Shown piece after piece: positions 1 through 8,476 of a stretch of DNA of 64,000 nucleotides. The DNA comes from Pseudomonas sp. EpS/L25. GTDB taxonomy: Bacteria; Pseudomonadota; Gammaproteobacteria; Pseudomonadales; Pseudomonadaceae. The stretch is taken from NCBI RefSeq assembly GCF_001512295.1, contig NZ_LNUP01000011.1:627781-691780 (forward strand). Reading direction: 5' to 3'. The position numbers and the translations under genes were made by a program. The notes below the pieces were generated by a model. It saw nothing but the letters and a program-made list of their open reading frames with translations, did not search any database and was not told where the DNA came from. How positions within the stretch are numbered: position 1 is the first letter of the stretch; the number at the start of each line of letters is the position of its first letter.

Positions 1-204
1 GATGCGGCGTCCGGCCTGACCTGGGCGCAGACCAGCACGCGCCTTGGGCGGTTGCAGTTCTTCAGCGGGCTGAGCAGCGACGGTAACCTCTGGCTGGGGC
101 GCACCCGGCAACTGGGCTGGAACGTCATCAGTCGCTTCTCCACCTCCCAGGGTGATCGTGCCCGCACCAGCTGCAATCGTGTGTCTGGATGCGAGTGGCG
201 CTAG
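1..204 (+). CDS. C-terminal end of an unrecognised protein (5' truncated by window)
   Basis: Frame 1 is open from the first base to a TAG at 202-204, giving the last 67 residues of a protein that begins before the window. The fragment alternates polar and aromatic residues (for example LQFFSGLSSDGNLWLGRTRQ) and ends in an Arg/Cys-rich tail. I do not recognise the family. The strand pattern could suit a beta-rich secreted or outer-membrane protein, but that is a guess. It is convergent with the AraC gene downstream. Confidence 0.5.
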   Translation, partial: DAASGLTWAQTSTRLGRLQFFSGLSSDGNLWLGRTRQLGWNVISRFSTSQGDRARTSCNRVSGCEWR

Positions 205-238
205 CACCCGAACTCCGCGCGTCACCAGTTGGCGTCCG

Positions 239-1153
239 TCATTCGCGCTCGTCTCGCTTGCGGCGTCGATAGGCGCCGGGCGGCAAACCCTGCTCCTTGG
301 CGAAGGCGCGGACGAAGGCGGCCACCGAGCGATAGCCGACCCGTTCGGCCACGGCTTCCACGCTGTGGTTGGCATCCAGCTCCTGGCAGGCGCGGCGCAT
401 GCGCAGGGCGAGCAGCACCTGCCCCGGGGACTGGCCGCCGGTTTCCTGAAACTTCTTGCAGAAGGCCGAGCGCGACAGGCCGGTGACGGCGGCCATGTCC
501 ACCAGCGACCAGGGCTGCTCGGGGGCGGCGATCAGCCGTTCCAGCAGGGGGCCGAACTGAGCGTGGCGGGCCAGGGCCACCAGGCCGCCATGGCGCTGGT
601 CAGGGTCGTTCAACTGGTCGCGCAGCACATAGAGGAACAGCAGCTGGCCCAGGCGCGCCAGGAGGGAGGCCGAACTGTGCACGGCGCCGGCTTCCTCACG
701 GATCAGTTGGAAGAGGGTGCGGGCAGCCTGGGCGTTCTCGTCCGCGGCGCGCAGGACGATGACTGCCGGCAGGGCGCTGACGATGAGGCGCGACAGGCCA
801 CCGGCGAAATCGAAGAAGCCACAGACCAACCCGGTCCCTTCACCGGCTCTTTCGTTCAGGGGGCCCAGGGTACCGCGGGGCAGTTCGCGGGCCTCGACCT
901 GGTGGGCACTACTGGCCAGGCGAAAGGGCAGGTCGTGCAGCAGGAAGATCGCATCCCCGCTCGCCAGCGGTCGCACCGGTTCGTCGTCCAGATGCAGCCA
1001 GCACTCACCCTCGACCACCAGATGGAAGCTCGCGCGTGCCTGTCCCTGGGTAGACGCCTGCCAGGCACCACAGTAGCGACCGGCGTGAAAGAGGCTGGCG
1101 TCGCATTCGAGGCTGTCCAATAACCATTCGGTCGAAGCACTGGAAAAACTCAT
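239..1153 (-). CDS. AraC-family transcriptional regulator with N-terminal cupin domain
   Basis: A 304-residue protein with the layout of cupin-type AraC regulators. Residues about 1-180 form a ligand-sensing cupin half (FHLVVEGECWLHLDD, then a GDAIFLLHD turn). Residues about 205-300 carry the two helix-turn-helix motifs (MAAVTGLSRSAFCKKFQE and VAERVGYRSVAAFVRAF). It starts at an ATG at 1153 and is divergent from the operon beginning at 1263, with 109 bp between them. Its likely role is control of that transport/oxidation operon in response to a small effector. The ligand is unknown. Confidence 0.9.
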   Translation of the reverse strand: MSFSSASTEWLLDSLECDASLFHAGRYCGAWQASTQGQARASFHLVVEGECWLHLDDEPVRPLASGDAIFLLHDLPFRLASSAHQVEARELPRGTLGPLNERAGEGTGLVCGFFDFAGGLSRLIVSALPAVIVLRAADENAQAARTLFQLIREEAGAVHSSASLLARLGQLLFLYVLRDQLNDPDQRHGGLVALARHAQFGPLLERLIAAPEQPWSLVDMAAVTGLSRSAFCKKFQETGGQSPGQVLLALRMRRACQELDANHSVEAVAERVGYRSVAAFVRAFAKEQGLPPGAYRRRKRDERE

Positions 1154-1262
1154 CTAAGCGTTGGACTCATGAGCAAGGGATGGCGACTTTAGAATATGGA
1201 AACCCATTCTTATTACCAAGAAACTTGTCGACATCCCCTCTGCCTGTCCCGGAGTCGAAGCT
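1154..1262. promoter_or_regulatory. Divergent promoter region between AraC regulator and transport operon
   Basis: These 109 bp separate two outward-facing genes and must hold both promoters. The stretch is clearly more AT-rich than its flanks (TTTAGAATATGGAAACC around 1190). A GGAG lies 8 nt before the ATG at 1263. No individual operator could be assigned with confidence. Confidence 0.45.
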
Positions 1263-1823
1263 ATGTCCCGTCTGCCGATCCTCACCCCCGACACCGCGCC
1301 GGATGCTGCCCGGCCCTTCCTGGAGAACGCCCGCCAGGCGTCCGGTTTCATCCCCAATCTGCTGGGCGTGCTCGCCAATGCGCCGGCGGCGCTGGAGACC
1401 TATGTCACGGTGTCCGGGCTCAACGCCAAGACCAGCCTGAGCCTGGCGGAGCGGGAGGTGGTGCAGCTGGTGGCGGCCACGACGCATGGCTGCGACTTCT
1501 GCGTGGCCGGGCATACCGCCGTCGCTACTCACAAGGCCAAGCTGGACGCAGCGACCATCGCTGCCCTGCGCAGCGGCGCGCCGCTGCCTGAGCCGCGGCT
1601 AGAGGCCCTGGCCGCCTTCGCTCGTGCGGTCATCGCCCGGCGCGGAGCGGTGACGGATGCCGAGTTGCAGCGATTCGTCGCGGCGGGCTACACCGCGGCT
1701 CAGGCGTTGGAGGTCGTGCTCGGCGTGAGTCTGGCGACCCTGTGCAATTTCGCCAACGTCCTGGCGCAGACGCCCCTGAACCCGGAGCTGGCGGCCTATC
1801 GCTGGGAGACGGTCCATGGCTGA
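1263..1823 (+). CDS. AhpD-like / carboxymuconolactone decarboxylase-family protein
   Basis: A 186-residue all-alpha protein of the AhpD/CMD fold. The redox signature is visible as EREVVQLVAATTHGCDFC followed by VAGH: Glu64, Cys77, Cys80 and His84. That is the peroxidase-related CxxC-x3-H arrangement, not a decarboxylase site. It is the first gene of an operon and has a GGAG eight bases before the start. Its last 8 bp overlap the next gene. Such proteins commonly protect flavoprotein oxidations from peroxides, which fits the neighbouring acyl-CoA-dehydrogenase-like gene. The exact substrate is not deducible. Confidence 0.85.
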   Translation: MSRLPILTPDTAPDAARPFLENARQASGFIPNLLGVLANAPAALETYVTVSGLNAKTSLSLAEREVVQLVAATTHGCDFCVAGHTAVATHKAKLDAATIAALRSGAPLPEPRLEALAAFARAVIARRGAVTDAELQRFVAAGYTAAQALEVVLGVSLATLCNFANVLAQTPLNPELAAYRWETVHG

Positions 1824-2919
1824 GTCTGCACTACGCCAGGCGGCTCCGGTCGGCGACACCCTGGCGGATTGGCTGGACGAGCACGCCGAGGCCCTCGATC
1901 AGGGCCTTCTCGATCCCGAGAGCTTGTTGCCGCGGTTGGCCCAGGATGGTCGCTTCGGTCTCGGCGTCGCGCGCGAGCTGGGTGGCGCGGGGGGTAGCCT
2001 GGGGCAGGCGGTGGAAGGCATAGCCGGTCTGGCCGAGCATTCGCTGACCGCGGCCTTCGTCTGCTGGGGGCAGCGGGCCTTCATCGAATACCTGTTGCAA
2101 AGCCCCAACACGGCGTTACGCGAGCGCTTGCTACCTGGACTGCTCCGCGGCGAGCTGGCCGGCGCCACCGGCCTGTCCAATGCCATGAAATTTCTTTCCG
2201 GCCTGGAAGAGCTGCAGATCGAGGCCCGGCGCGACGGCAGCGGTTGGCGGCTAAACGGCCGCATGCCCTGGGTGACCAATCTGCGCAAGACGGGTTTCGT
2301 GGTAGCCGGCGCCGTGGCCCGCCAGGGTGAGCAGCGACCCTTCGTCGCTGCCTTGCCCAATCGGGTCGCCGGGCTGCGCCGGTCCGCCGATCTGCAGTTG
2401 CTGGGCCTCCAGTCCAGCAACACCGCCGCCCTGGACCTGATCGAGGTGCCGCTCGACGAAGACTGGCTGCTGCACGGGGAGGCGCATCGCTATCTTCCGC
2501 GGGTACGCCCGGCTTTCCTGGGTTTGCAATGCGGCCTGGCCATTGGCCTGGCCCGGCGGAGCCTGGCCGAGGTCCGGCAGGTACAGGGAGAAGGGCGCCG
2601 CACCCTGCAGGACGAACTCGAACCCCTGGAGGCCCGGCAGCTCGAACTCGAGGCGCGACTGCTCCAGGGACTGGCGGACGAGCGTTTCATCGCACAGCCG
2701 GCGGAGCTGTTCCGGCTGCGCATCGGTCTGGCCGAACAGGCCGCGGCGGCGGTCCAGCTGGAGCTTCAGGCCCGCGGTGGCGGCGCCTATCTGCGTGAGC
2801 GCGGCGATGCCTTCTCGCGGCGCTGGCGGGAAGTCGCCTTCGTGCCCATCGTCACGCCCAGCCTCACCCAGTTGCGCGGTGAACTGGCCCGCCATGCCGC
2901 TCTCGAGGATGGCGCATGA
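1816..2919 (+). CDS. Acyl-CoA dehydrogenase-family flavoprotein
   Basis: A 367-residue protein with acyl-CoA dehydrogenase domain order: N-terminal helical domain, central beta domain around residues 110-220 (GATGLSNAMKFLSG, WRLNGRMPWVTN) and C-terminal helices. It lies between a CxxC peroxidase-like gene and genes for nitrate/sulfonate-type ABC importers. That context resembles DszC/SfnC-type FMN monooxygenases more than fatty-acid oxidation. The start ATG overlaps the previous gene and has GGAG 7 nt upstream; the end overlaps the next gene by ATGA. No catalytic Glu could be assigned by eye, so oxygenase versus dehydrogenase is unresolved. Confidence 0.75.
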   Translation: MAESALRQAAPVGDTLADWLDEHAEALDQGLLDPESLLPRLAQDGRFGLGVARELGGAGGSLGQAVEGIAGLAEHSLTAAFVCWGQRAFIEYLLQSPNTALRERLLPGLLRGELAGATGLSNAMKFLSGLEELQIEARRDGSGWRLNGRMPWVTNLRKTGFVVAGAVARQGEQRPFVAALPNRVAGLRRSADLQLLGLQSSNTAALDLIEVPLDEDWLLHGEAHRYLPRVRPAFLGLQCGLAIGLARRSLAEVRQVQGEGRRTLQDELEPLEARQLELEARLLQGLADERFIAQPAELFRLRIGLAEQAAAAVQLELQARGGGAYLRERGDAFSRRWREVAFVPIVTPSLTQLRGELARHAALEDGA

Positions 2920-3746
2920 CCGTCGTGCTCAGTGCCCGCGGCCTGGCGGTGGGTTATCCGCAGGCGGGCGGTTGGCGACCGGTGCTGGAGGACTTCGCCC
3001 TGGACGTGGCGCCCACCGAGGTGGTCAGCCTGCTCGGACCCTCGGGGGTGGGAAAATCCAGTGTGCTAAGAGCCCTGGCAGGCCTGCAACCGGCGGCCCA
3101 AGGCGAGGTGCGGCTGCTCGGTGAGCCGCTGCTGCGCCCGCATCCCCAGGTGGCAGTGGCCTTCCAGGACCCGTGCCTGCTGCCCTGGCTGACGCTGCGG
3201 GACAACGTCGCCTTCGGCCTGGATTTTCGCCGCCAGCCGCGACTGCCGGCGCAACAGGCACGCCAGCGGGTGCAGGACGCCATCGCCGCGGTAGGTCTCG
3301 CCGCTGCCCAGGAGCGCTATCCGGCCGAGCTTTCCGGTGGCATGGCGCAGCGCACCGCGCTCGCGCGCTGCCTGGCGCGCCAGCCCAAGGTGCTGCTGCT
3401 GGACGAGCCCTTCGGTGCCCTCGATGAAGTCACCCGGGGCGACATGCAGCAACTCCTGCTGCAACTGGTGGCGCGGCAGGGTAGTGCCGTCGTGCTCATC
3501 ACCCACGACATCGACGAGGCGCTGCTGGTCTCCGACCGGGTTCTGCTACTGGGCGACCACCCAGCGCGGATCATTGGCGAGTGGCGCATCGAGCTGGCGC
3601 AGCCGCGCACCGACGCCATCGAGGCCCTCGGCGCCCTGCGTATCGAGATCCTGCGAACCCTACGGCGGGCGAGCCGACCCAACCCCCCACTTCCCGCAGC
3701 GGAGTCTGCCCATGTGCCTGCACGATCCCCGTCCCTCGCGCCGTGA
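2916..3746 (+). CDS. ABC transporter ATPase, nitrate/sulfonate/taurine type (system 1)
   Basis: A 276-residue cytoplasmic ATPase of the SsuB/TauB group. Walker A is GPSGVGKSS, the Q-loop region is FQDPCLLPW, the signature is LSGGMAQR, and Walker B with D-loop is VLLLDEPFGALD, followed by the switch His in ITHDIDEAL. It starts within the stop of the preceding gene (ATGA) and its 3' end overlaps the substrate-binding gene by 35 bp, so the genes are tightly coupled. With the two following genes it forms a complete importer. Confidence 0.93.
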   Translation: MTVVLSARGLAVGYPQAGGWRPVLEDFALDVAPTEVVSLLGPSGVGKSSVLRALAGLQPAAQGEVRLLGEPLLRPHPQVAVAFQDPCLLPWLTLRDNVAFGLDFRRQPRLPAQQARQRVQDAIAAVGLAAAQERYPAELSGGMAQRTALARCLARQPKVLLLDEPFGALDEVTRGDMQQLLLQLVARQGSAVVLITHDIDEALLVSDRVLLLGDHPARIIGEWRIELAQPRTDAIEALGALRIEILRTLRRASRPNPPLPAAESAHVPARSPSLAP

Positions 3747-4911
3747 ATTCCTCAAGCTGGCCGCGCTGTTCAGCGCCGCCGGTGCCTTCCCCCTGTTGCG
3801 CAGCCTGGAGGCGCGCGCCGCGGCCGAACCCGATGCGCCGGTACGCATCGGTTACCTACCCATCACCGACGCCACGCCGCTGCTGGTGGCCCATGCCCGC
3901 GGGCTGTTCGCTGCCGAGGGCGTCCAGGCGGAGAAGCCCGTGATGCTGCGCAGCTGGGCGCAGGTGATCGAAGCCTTCCTCGCCGGACAGGTGAACGTCA
4001 TCCATCTGCTGTCGCCGATGACCGTCTGGGCGCGCTACGGCAGCCAGGTGCCGGCCAAGGTGGTGGCCTGGAACCATGTCGATGGCTCGGGCCTGACCGT
4101 GGCGCCGGATATCCAGGAGGTGCGCCAGCTCGGCGGGCGCAACGTGGCGATTCCCTTCTGGTATTCCATCCACAATGTGGTGCTACAGGAATTGCTGCGC
4201 CAACATGGACTCAAGGCGGTGAGTCGTCCGGCCGAGGCGAGTTTGGCGAGCGACGAGGTCAATCTGCTGGTGCTGGCCCCCGCGGACATGCCACCGGCGC
4301 TGGCCAGCCGCCGCATCGCCGGCTACATCGTCGCCGAACCCTTCAACGCCCTGGCCGAGAGCCAGCAGGTCGGGCGCATCCAGCGCTTTACCGGCGACAT
4401 CTGGCGCAACCACGCCTGCTGCGTGGTGTTCATGCACGAACGTGACCTCAACGAGCGTCCGGAGTGGTCGCAACGGGTGGTCAACGCCATCGTCAAGGCC
4501 CAGGCCTGGACCCGGGAAAACCGCGCTGAAGCGGCCGCGCTGCTGTCCCGCGAGGGCAGTGGTCGCTATACGCCCCATCCGCGCGGCCTGCTGGAACAGG
4601 TGCTGGTGCCGAACGCGGCAGCACGGAGTCGCTACCTGGGTGACGGTGCCATCCGGCACGCCGCCTGGCCCGAGGCGCGCATCGATTTCCAGCCCTATCC
4701 CTTCCCCAGCTATACCCGGGAACTGGTGACTCGCCTCAAGAGCACCCTGATCCAGGGCGACGCCGGCTTCCTCGCCACCCTGGACCCGGAGCACGCCGCC
4801 ACCGACCTGGTCGACGACCGTTTCGTCCGCCAGGCCATCGCCGCGGTGGGCGGCATGGGCACCTTCGGCCTCGCCGAAGGCTTCGCCCGCCAGGAGGAGA
4901 TCAGCGTGTGA
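3712..4911 (+). CDS. Tat-exported ABC substrate-binding protein, NrtA/SsuA-like (system 1)
   Basis: A 399-residue periplasmic binding protein. The start is set at ATG 3712, which has GGAG seven bases upstream; the frame is open further 5' but only in another gene's shadow. A twin-arginine signal is visible near the N-terminus (SRREFLKLAALFSAAGAF) with an Ala-rich cleavage area around residue 36. The mature part begins VRIGYLPITDATPLLVAHARGLF, typical of the NMT1/NrtA/SsuA fold. Ligands in this family include nitrate, sulfonates and pyrimidine precursors; which one applies here is unknown. Tat export suggests folding before secretion. Confidence 0.9.
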   Translation: MCLHDPRPSRREFLKLAALFSAAGAFPLLRSLEARAAAEPDAPVRIGYLPITDATPLLVAHARGLFAAEGVQAEKPVMLRSWAQVIEAFLAGQVNVIHLLSPMTVWARYGSQVPAKVVAWNHVDGSGLTVAPDIQEVRQLGGRNVAIPFWYSIHNVVLQELLRQHGLKAVSRPAEASLASDEVNLLVLAPADMPPALASRRIAGYIVAEPFNALAESQQVGRIQRFTGDIWRNHACCVVFMHERDLNERPEWSQRVVNAIVKAQAWTRENRAEAAALLSREGSGRYTPHPRGLLEQVLVPNAAARSRYLGDGAIRHAAWPEARIDFQPYPFPSYTRELVTRLKSTLIQGDAGFLATLDPEHAATDLVDDRFVRQAIAAVGGMGTFGLAEGFARQEEISV

Positions 4912-5687
4912 GGAACCGACGCCTCGAACGTATCCTGCTCGGTGGCACCGGTCTGCTGGTACTGGTCGTACTCTGGTGGGCCGCAGTGCAGGGGCTTTCG
5001 GCGCCGGGCAGCCTGGTCCGCCGCTTCGCCCCCGGCACCACCTTCGTCAGTCTCTGGCAGCTGCTGGCCAGCGGCGAGTTGTGGCCGCACGTCCTGGTCA
5101 GCCTGGAGCGGGTCCTGATCGGCCTGGTCCTGGCCGTGCTGGTGGGGGTACCCCTGGGCTTGCTGGTGGGCGCCTGGCGCGCCCTGGAATTCGCCACTAC
5201 CCCGGCCTTCCAGTTCCTGCGGATGATCTCGCCGCTGTCCTGGATGCCCTTGGCAGTGATGGTAATGGGAGTAGGGGACAAGCCCATCTATTTCCTGCTG
5301 GCCTTCGCCGCGGTCTGGCCGATCCTGCTCAATACCGCCGCCGGTGTGCGCGGGCTGGACCCGCGCTGGTTGCAACTGGCCCATAGCCTGAGCGCCACCC
5401 GCTGGGAGGTCCTGCGGCGGGTGATCCTGCCCGGGGTGCTGGGCCAGGTGCTGACCGGCGTACGCCTGGCGATCGGCATCCTCTGGATCGTGCTGGTGCC
5501 CTGCGAGATGCTCGGCGTCAGCGCCGGCCTGGGCTACTACATCCTCGACACCCGCGACCGTCTGGCCTACGGCGAGCTGATGGCGCTGGTGCTGATGATC
5601 GGTCTGCTGGGTTTCGCCCTGGACGTCCTGGCGCGGCAGCTGCACCAGCGCTTCCTGCCGCGGAGGCAGTTCGAAGAATATGGTTAG
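4908..5687 (+). CDS. ABC transporter permease, SsuC/TauC-like (system 1)
   Basis: A 259-residue inner-membrane permease with about six hydrophobic segments and the cytoplasmic EAA-type loop (LAHSLSATRWEVLRRVILPGVLGQVLTG, residues about 155-185) that docks on the ATPase. Translation starts at a GTG within the preceding stop (GTGA overlap). It is the last gene of the first importer; a 128-bp gap follows. Confidence 0.9.
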   Translation: MRNRRLERILLGGTGLLVLVVLWWAAVQGLSAPGSLVRRFAPGTTFVSLWQLLASGELWPHVLVSLERVLIGLVLAVLVGVPLGLLVGAWRALEFATTPAFQFLRMISPLSWMPLAVMVMGVGDKPIYFLLAFAAVWPILLNTAAGVRGLDPRWLQLAHSLSATRWEVLRRVILPGVLGQVLTGVRLAIGILWIVLVPCEMLGVSAGLGYYILDTRDRLAYGELMALVLMIGLLGFALDVLARQLHQRFLPRRQFEEYG

Positions 5688-5815
5688 AGTGAAATATTAT
5701 GTCGCCTAACCATTCGATCTATTCATAAAGAATCTGGGTATTTGGTTCGTTTTCTACCCTGGGGCAGCATGCCTAGCCTCCGTCGCACAAGATGCCAACC
5801 AGGATAGGAGCCCCG

Positions 5816-6853
5816 ATGGACCTCGAGAACCTCAGCCGACGCCGCTTCATTCGACAACTGACCGCCGTAACCGCCGTGGGCGCCCTGGGTGCCAGCCTGT
5901 TCGGCTGCGACGACAAACCGGGTACCCAGGGTGGGGCGCCGGCCGTGATTGGCCAGCGCTCGGACCAGATGGTGCCCTTCCGCTATCCCGACAACCCCAC
6001 CTTCGACCTGGTCTACGTCGCCGATTCCCTCGGCTACTTCGCGGGTACCCGGGCGCGTCCGCAGTACGTCGGTAAGGTCGCCGCGCCGCAGATCATCCCG
6101 CTGGTGGGAACCGGGCAACTGGATTTCGGCACCCGCATGGTGCCCCTGGTCATCTCCGCCATCGCCAGTGGTCTCGACCTCAAGGTGGTGGCCGCTGGCG
6201 GCAAGACGCTGCAGGAAGCGCCGCACATGAAGTACTTCGTGCGCGACGACTCGGGCATTCGCACACCCAAGGACCTCGAAGGCAAGACCGTGGGGTTCAA
6301 CAGCTTCGGTGCCTGCGCCGAGTTCGTCACCAAGAAGTACCTGCGCCAGCAGGGGGTGGATGTGGACCGCATCAAGTGGGTGGTGGTCCCGGACGTCCAG
6401 GCCGAGCAGACCTTGGCCACCGGCAACATCGACCTGGCGATCATCCATCCGCCCACCTCCGGCAGCGCCGAGCACAATCCCGCCCTGCGCAAGCTATGGA
6501 GCGACTTCGACCTCGACGAGGGACTGGGTGGCATGGCGCCCTACAGCGCCCATGGCCGCTTCCTGCGCGACCATCCCGAGGCCGCGCGGGACGTGGTCCA
6601 GGCCCTGGCCAAGGCGGCCAACTGGGTCAACCAGCATCCCGACGACGCGCGCAAGATCACCGCCGAGCGCCTGGGCATGAAGCTGGAGCTGGTCGAACGC
6701 TTCGCCTACGTCGACGATCTGGTCATCACCGAGCCGCCGATCCAGTACTACATCGACATCCTCGAACACGAAGGCAAGCTCAAGCCCGGCGCGGTGCAGG
6801 TCAAGGACGTCTACACCAATGCCTTCAATCCCTTCGCCCAGGGTACCGTCTGA
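5816..6853 (+). CDS. ABC substrate-binding lipoprotein with Tat signal (system 2)
   Basis: The start is set at ATG 5816 because AGGATAGGAG stands just upstream; the reading frame extends eight codons further without a ribosome site. The 345-residue protein begins with a twin-arginine motif (SRRRFIRQL) and ends its signal at a lipobox-like LFGC around residue 28. It is therefore probably a Tat-exported, lipid-anchored periplasmic binding protein. The body is NMT1/SsuA-like (FDLVYVADSLGYFAGTRARP). It is a second binding protein of the same superfamily in one cluster, suggesting two related ligands or two forms of one compound. Confidence 0.88.
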   Translation: MDLENLSRRRFIRQLTAVTAVGALGASLFGCDDKPGTQGGAPAVIGQRSDQMVPFRYPDNPTFDLVYVADSLGYFAGTRARPQYVGKVAAPQIIPLVGTGQLDFGTRMVPLVISAIASGLDLKVVAAGGKTLQEAPHMKYFVRDDSGIRTPKDLEGKTVGFNSFGACAEFVTKKYLRQQGVDVDRIKWVVVPDVQAEQTLATGNIDLAIIHPPTSGSAEHNPALRKLWSDFDLDEGLGGMAPYSAHGRFLRDHPEAARDVVQALAKAANWVNQHPDDARKITAERLGMKLELVERFAYVDDLVITEPPIQYYIDILEHEGKLKPGAVQVKDVYTNAFNPFAQGTV

Positions 6854-7674
6854 TGAGCGCCAAGATCATCGCCCGGGGCCTGGCGATGGCCTATGACGGT
6901 CGCAGCGAAAGCGGCGCCCAGGAGCAGGTGCCGGTGCTGCAGGACTTCGACCTGGAGGTACGCCAGGGCGAATTCCTGGCGGTGCTGGGTCCCTCCGGTT
7001 GCGGAAAGTCCACCTTCCTCAACATTCTCGCCGGGCTGGCGCAGAAGACCTCGGGCGAACTGAGCATCGACGGTCGGCCGTTGCAGGGCATCAATCCACA
7101 CCAGGGTGTGGTGTTCCAGGGCTATGCGCTGCTGCCCTGGCGCTCGGTACTGGACAACATCGCCATCGGCCTGGAGATCCGCGGGGTGGGACGCCGCGAG
7201 CGGCTCGAGAAGGCGCGGGAGTATCTGGCGCTGGTAGGCCTGGAGGGGCAGGGCGCGCGCTACCCCCATGAGCTCTCCGGCGGCATGCGCCAGCGGGTCG
7301 CCATCGCCCGTTCCCTGGCCTATGGGCCGGACGTGCTACTGATGGACGAGCCCTTCGCCGCGCTGGACGCCCAGACCCGCGAGCATCTGCAGGACGAGCT
7401 GCTGCGCATCTGGGACGGCCAACGCAAGACCATCGTCTTCATCACCCACAGCCTCGACGAGGCGATCTTCCTCGCCGACCGGGTCGCGGTGATGACGCCG
7501 CGCCCGGGGCGGGTCCACCGGCTGCTCGATATCGACCTGCCGCGCCCGCGGGCGGCCGAGGTGCGCAACACCCCAGCCTTCGCCGCCTTGCGCCAACAGG
7601 CTTGGGAGGCTCTGCGCGGGTTGCCCGAGCCCGTTACGCAAAGACCCTCGCGGCGTGAGGAGGTGCGGGCATGA
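6853..7674 (+). CDS. ABC transporter ATPase, nitrate/sulfonate/taurine type (system 2)
   Basis: A 273-residue ATPase starting at ATG 6853, which overlaps the previous stop as TGATG. Walker A is GPSGCGKST, the signature is LSGGMRQR, Walker B is VLLMDEPFAALD and the H-loop is FITHSLDEA. The tail after residue 240 carries the Arg-rich extension typical of SsuB/TauB proteins. It pairs with the permease that follows by a 4-bp overlap. Confidence 0.93.
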   Translation: MSAKIIARGLAMAYDGRSESGAQEQVPVLQDFDLEVRQGEFLAVLGPSGCGKSTFLNILAGLAQKTSGELSIDGRPLQGINPHQGVVFQGYALLPWRSVLDNIAIGLEIRGVGRRERLEKAREYLALVGLEGQGARYPHELSGGMRQRVAIARSLAYGPDVLLMDEPFAALDAQTREHLQDELLRIWDGQRKTIVFITHSLDEAIFLADRVAVMTPRPGRVHRLLDIDLPRPRAAEVRNTPAFAALRQQAWEALRGLPEPVTQRPSRREEVRA

Positions 7675-8450
7675 GTCTGGTACGCCGTTCCCGCCGACTG
7701 CTCGACGGCAGTCTCGGCATCCTGCTGTTCCTGGCGCTCTGGGAGGCTTTGCCGCGGTTGGGCCTGGTCAATCCCGGCTATCTGAGTCCGCCCTCGGTGG
7801 TGCTGCAGAGCATCCTCGACCTGGCCCGCGACGGCAGCCTCGCGCGGCACCTCGGCGCCAGTTTGCTGCGTTCGCTGGCCGGACTGCTGCTGGCGATAGG
7901 CGCGGGCGTGTTCCTGGGGCTGCTGATGGGCTGGTTCATGCGCCTGGAGCGACTGCTCGATCCTTTGCTGCAACTGTTTCGCCAGACCAGCGCCCTGGCG
8001 CTGTTCCCGGTGTTCATTCTGTTCCTGGGCATCGGCGAGGCCTCGAAGATCGCCATCATCTTCTGGGCGTCCTTTTGGCCGATCCTGCTGAGCACCATCA
8101 GCGGCGTGAAGCAGGTGGATGCGCTGCTGGTGAATTCGGCGCTGTCCATGGGCGCCAACCGGCGCTTCCTCTTCCTCAAGGTGGTACTGCCGGCGGCGTC
8201 GCCGTCGATCTTCACCGGCATCCGCCTGGCCGGCGCCTATTCCATCACCGCGCTGGTGGCCGCCGAGATGATCGGCGCCCATTCGGGGCTGGGCTTTCTC
8301 ACCCTCAACTCCCAGGAGGTGTTCCAGATTCCCAGCATGTACGCCGGCATCCTGCTGCTGGCGGTGGTGGGCCTGGCGCTCAACGCGGTGCTGGCCCTGC
8401 TGGAGGCGCGGCTGTTGCGTTGGCGACGTGGCTTGTCGGCGCGCCCTTGA
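7671..8450 (+). CDS. ABC transporter permease, SsuC/TauC-like (system 2)
   Basis: A 259-residue permease with around six membrane segments and the EAA loop (NSALSMGANRRFLFLKVVLPAASP). It overlaps the ATPase gene by ATGA and ends the 7.2-kb transport cluster. It is convergent with a GNAT gene only 26 bp away, so transcripts from both sides probably meet here. Confidence 0.92.
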   Translation: MSLVRRSRRLLDGSLGILLFLALWEALPRLGLVNPGYLSPPSVVLQSILDLARDGSLARHLGASLLRSLAGLLLAIGAGVFLGLLMGWFMRLERLLDPLLQLFRQTSALALFPVFILFLGIGEASKIAIIFWASFWPILLSTISGVKQVDALLVNSALSMGANRRFLFLKVVLPAASPSIFTGIRLAGAYSITALVAAEMIGAHSGLGFLTLNSQEVFQIPSMYAGILLLAVVGLALNAVLALLEARLLRWRRGLSARP

Positions 8451-8476
8451 TCTCGACTCGCTCCGCTCGGGGAGGC

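Noticed and set aside
152-1123. Long plus-strand open frame of 323 codons antisense to the AraC gene
   Set aside because: It mirrors the codon structure of a clear AraC regulator on the other strand; composition and lack of ribosome site mark it as a shadow frame.
8451-8476. Terminator between convergent permease and GNAT genes
   Set aside because: CTCGACTCGCTCCGCTCGGGGAG can fold only weakly and has no T-tract.
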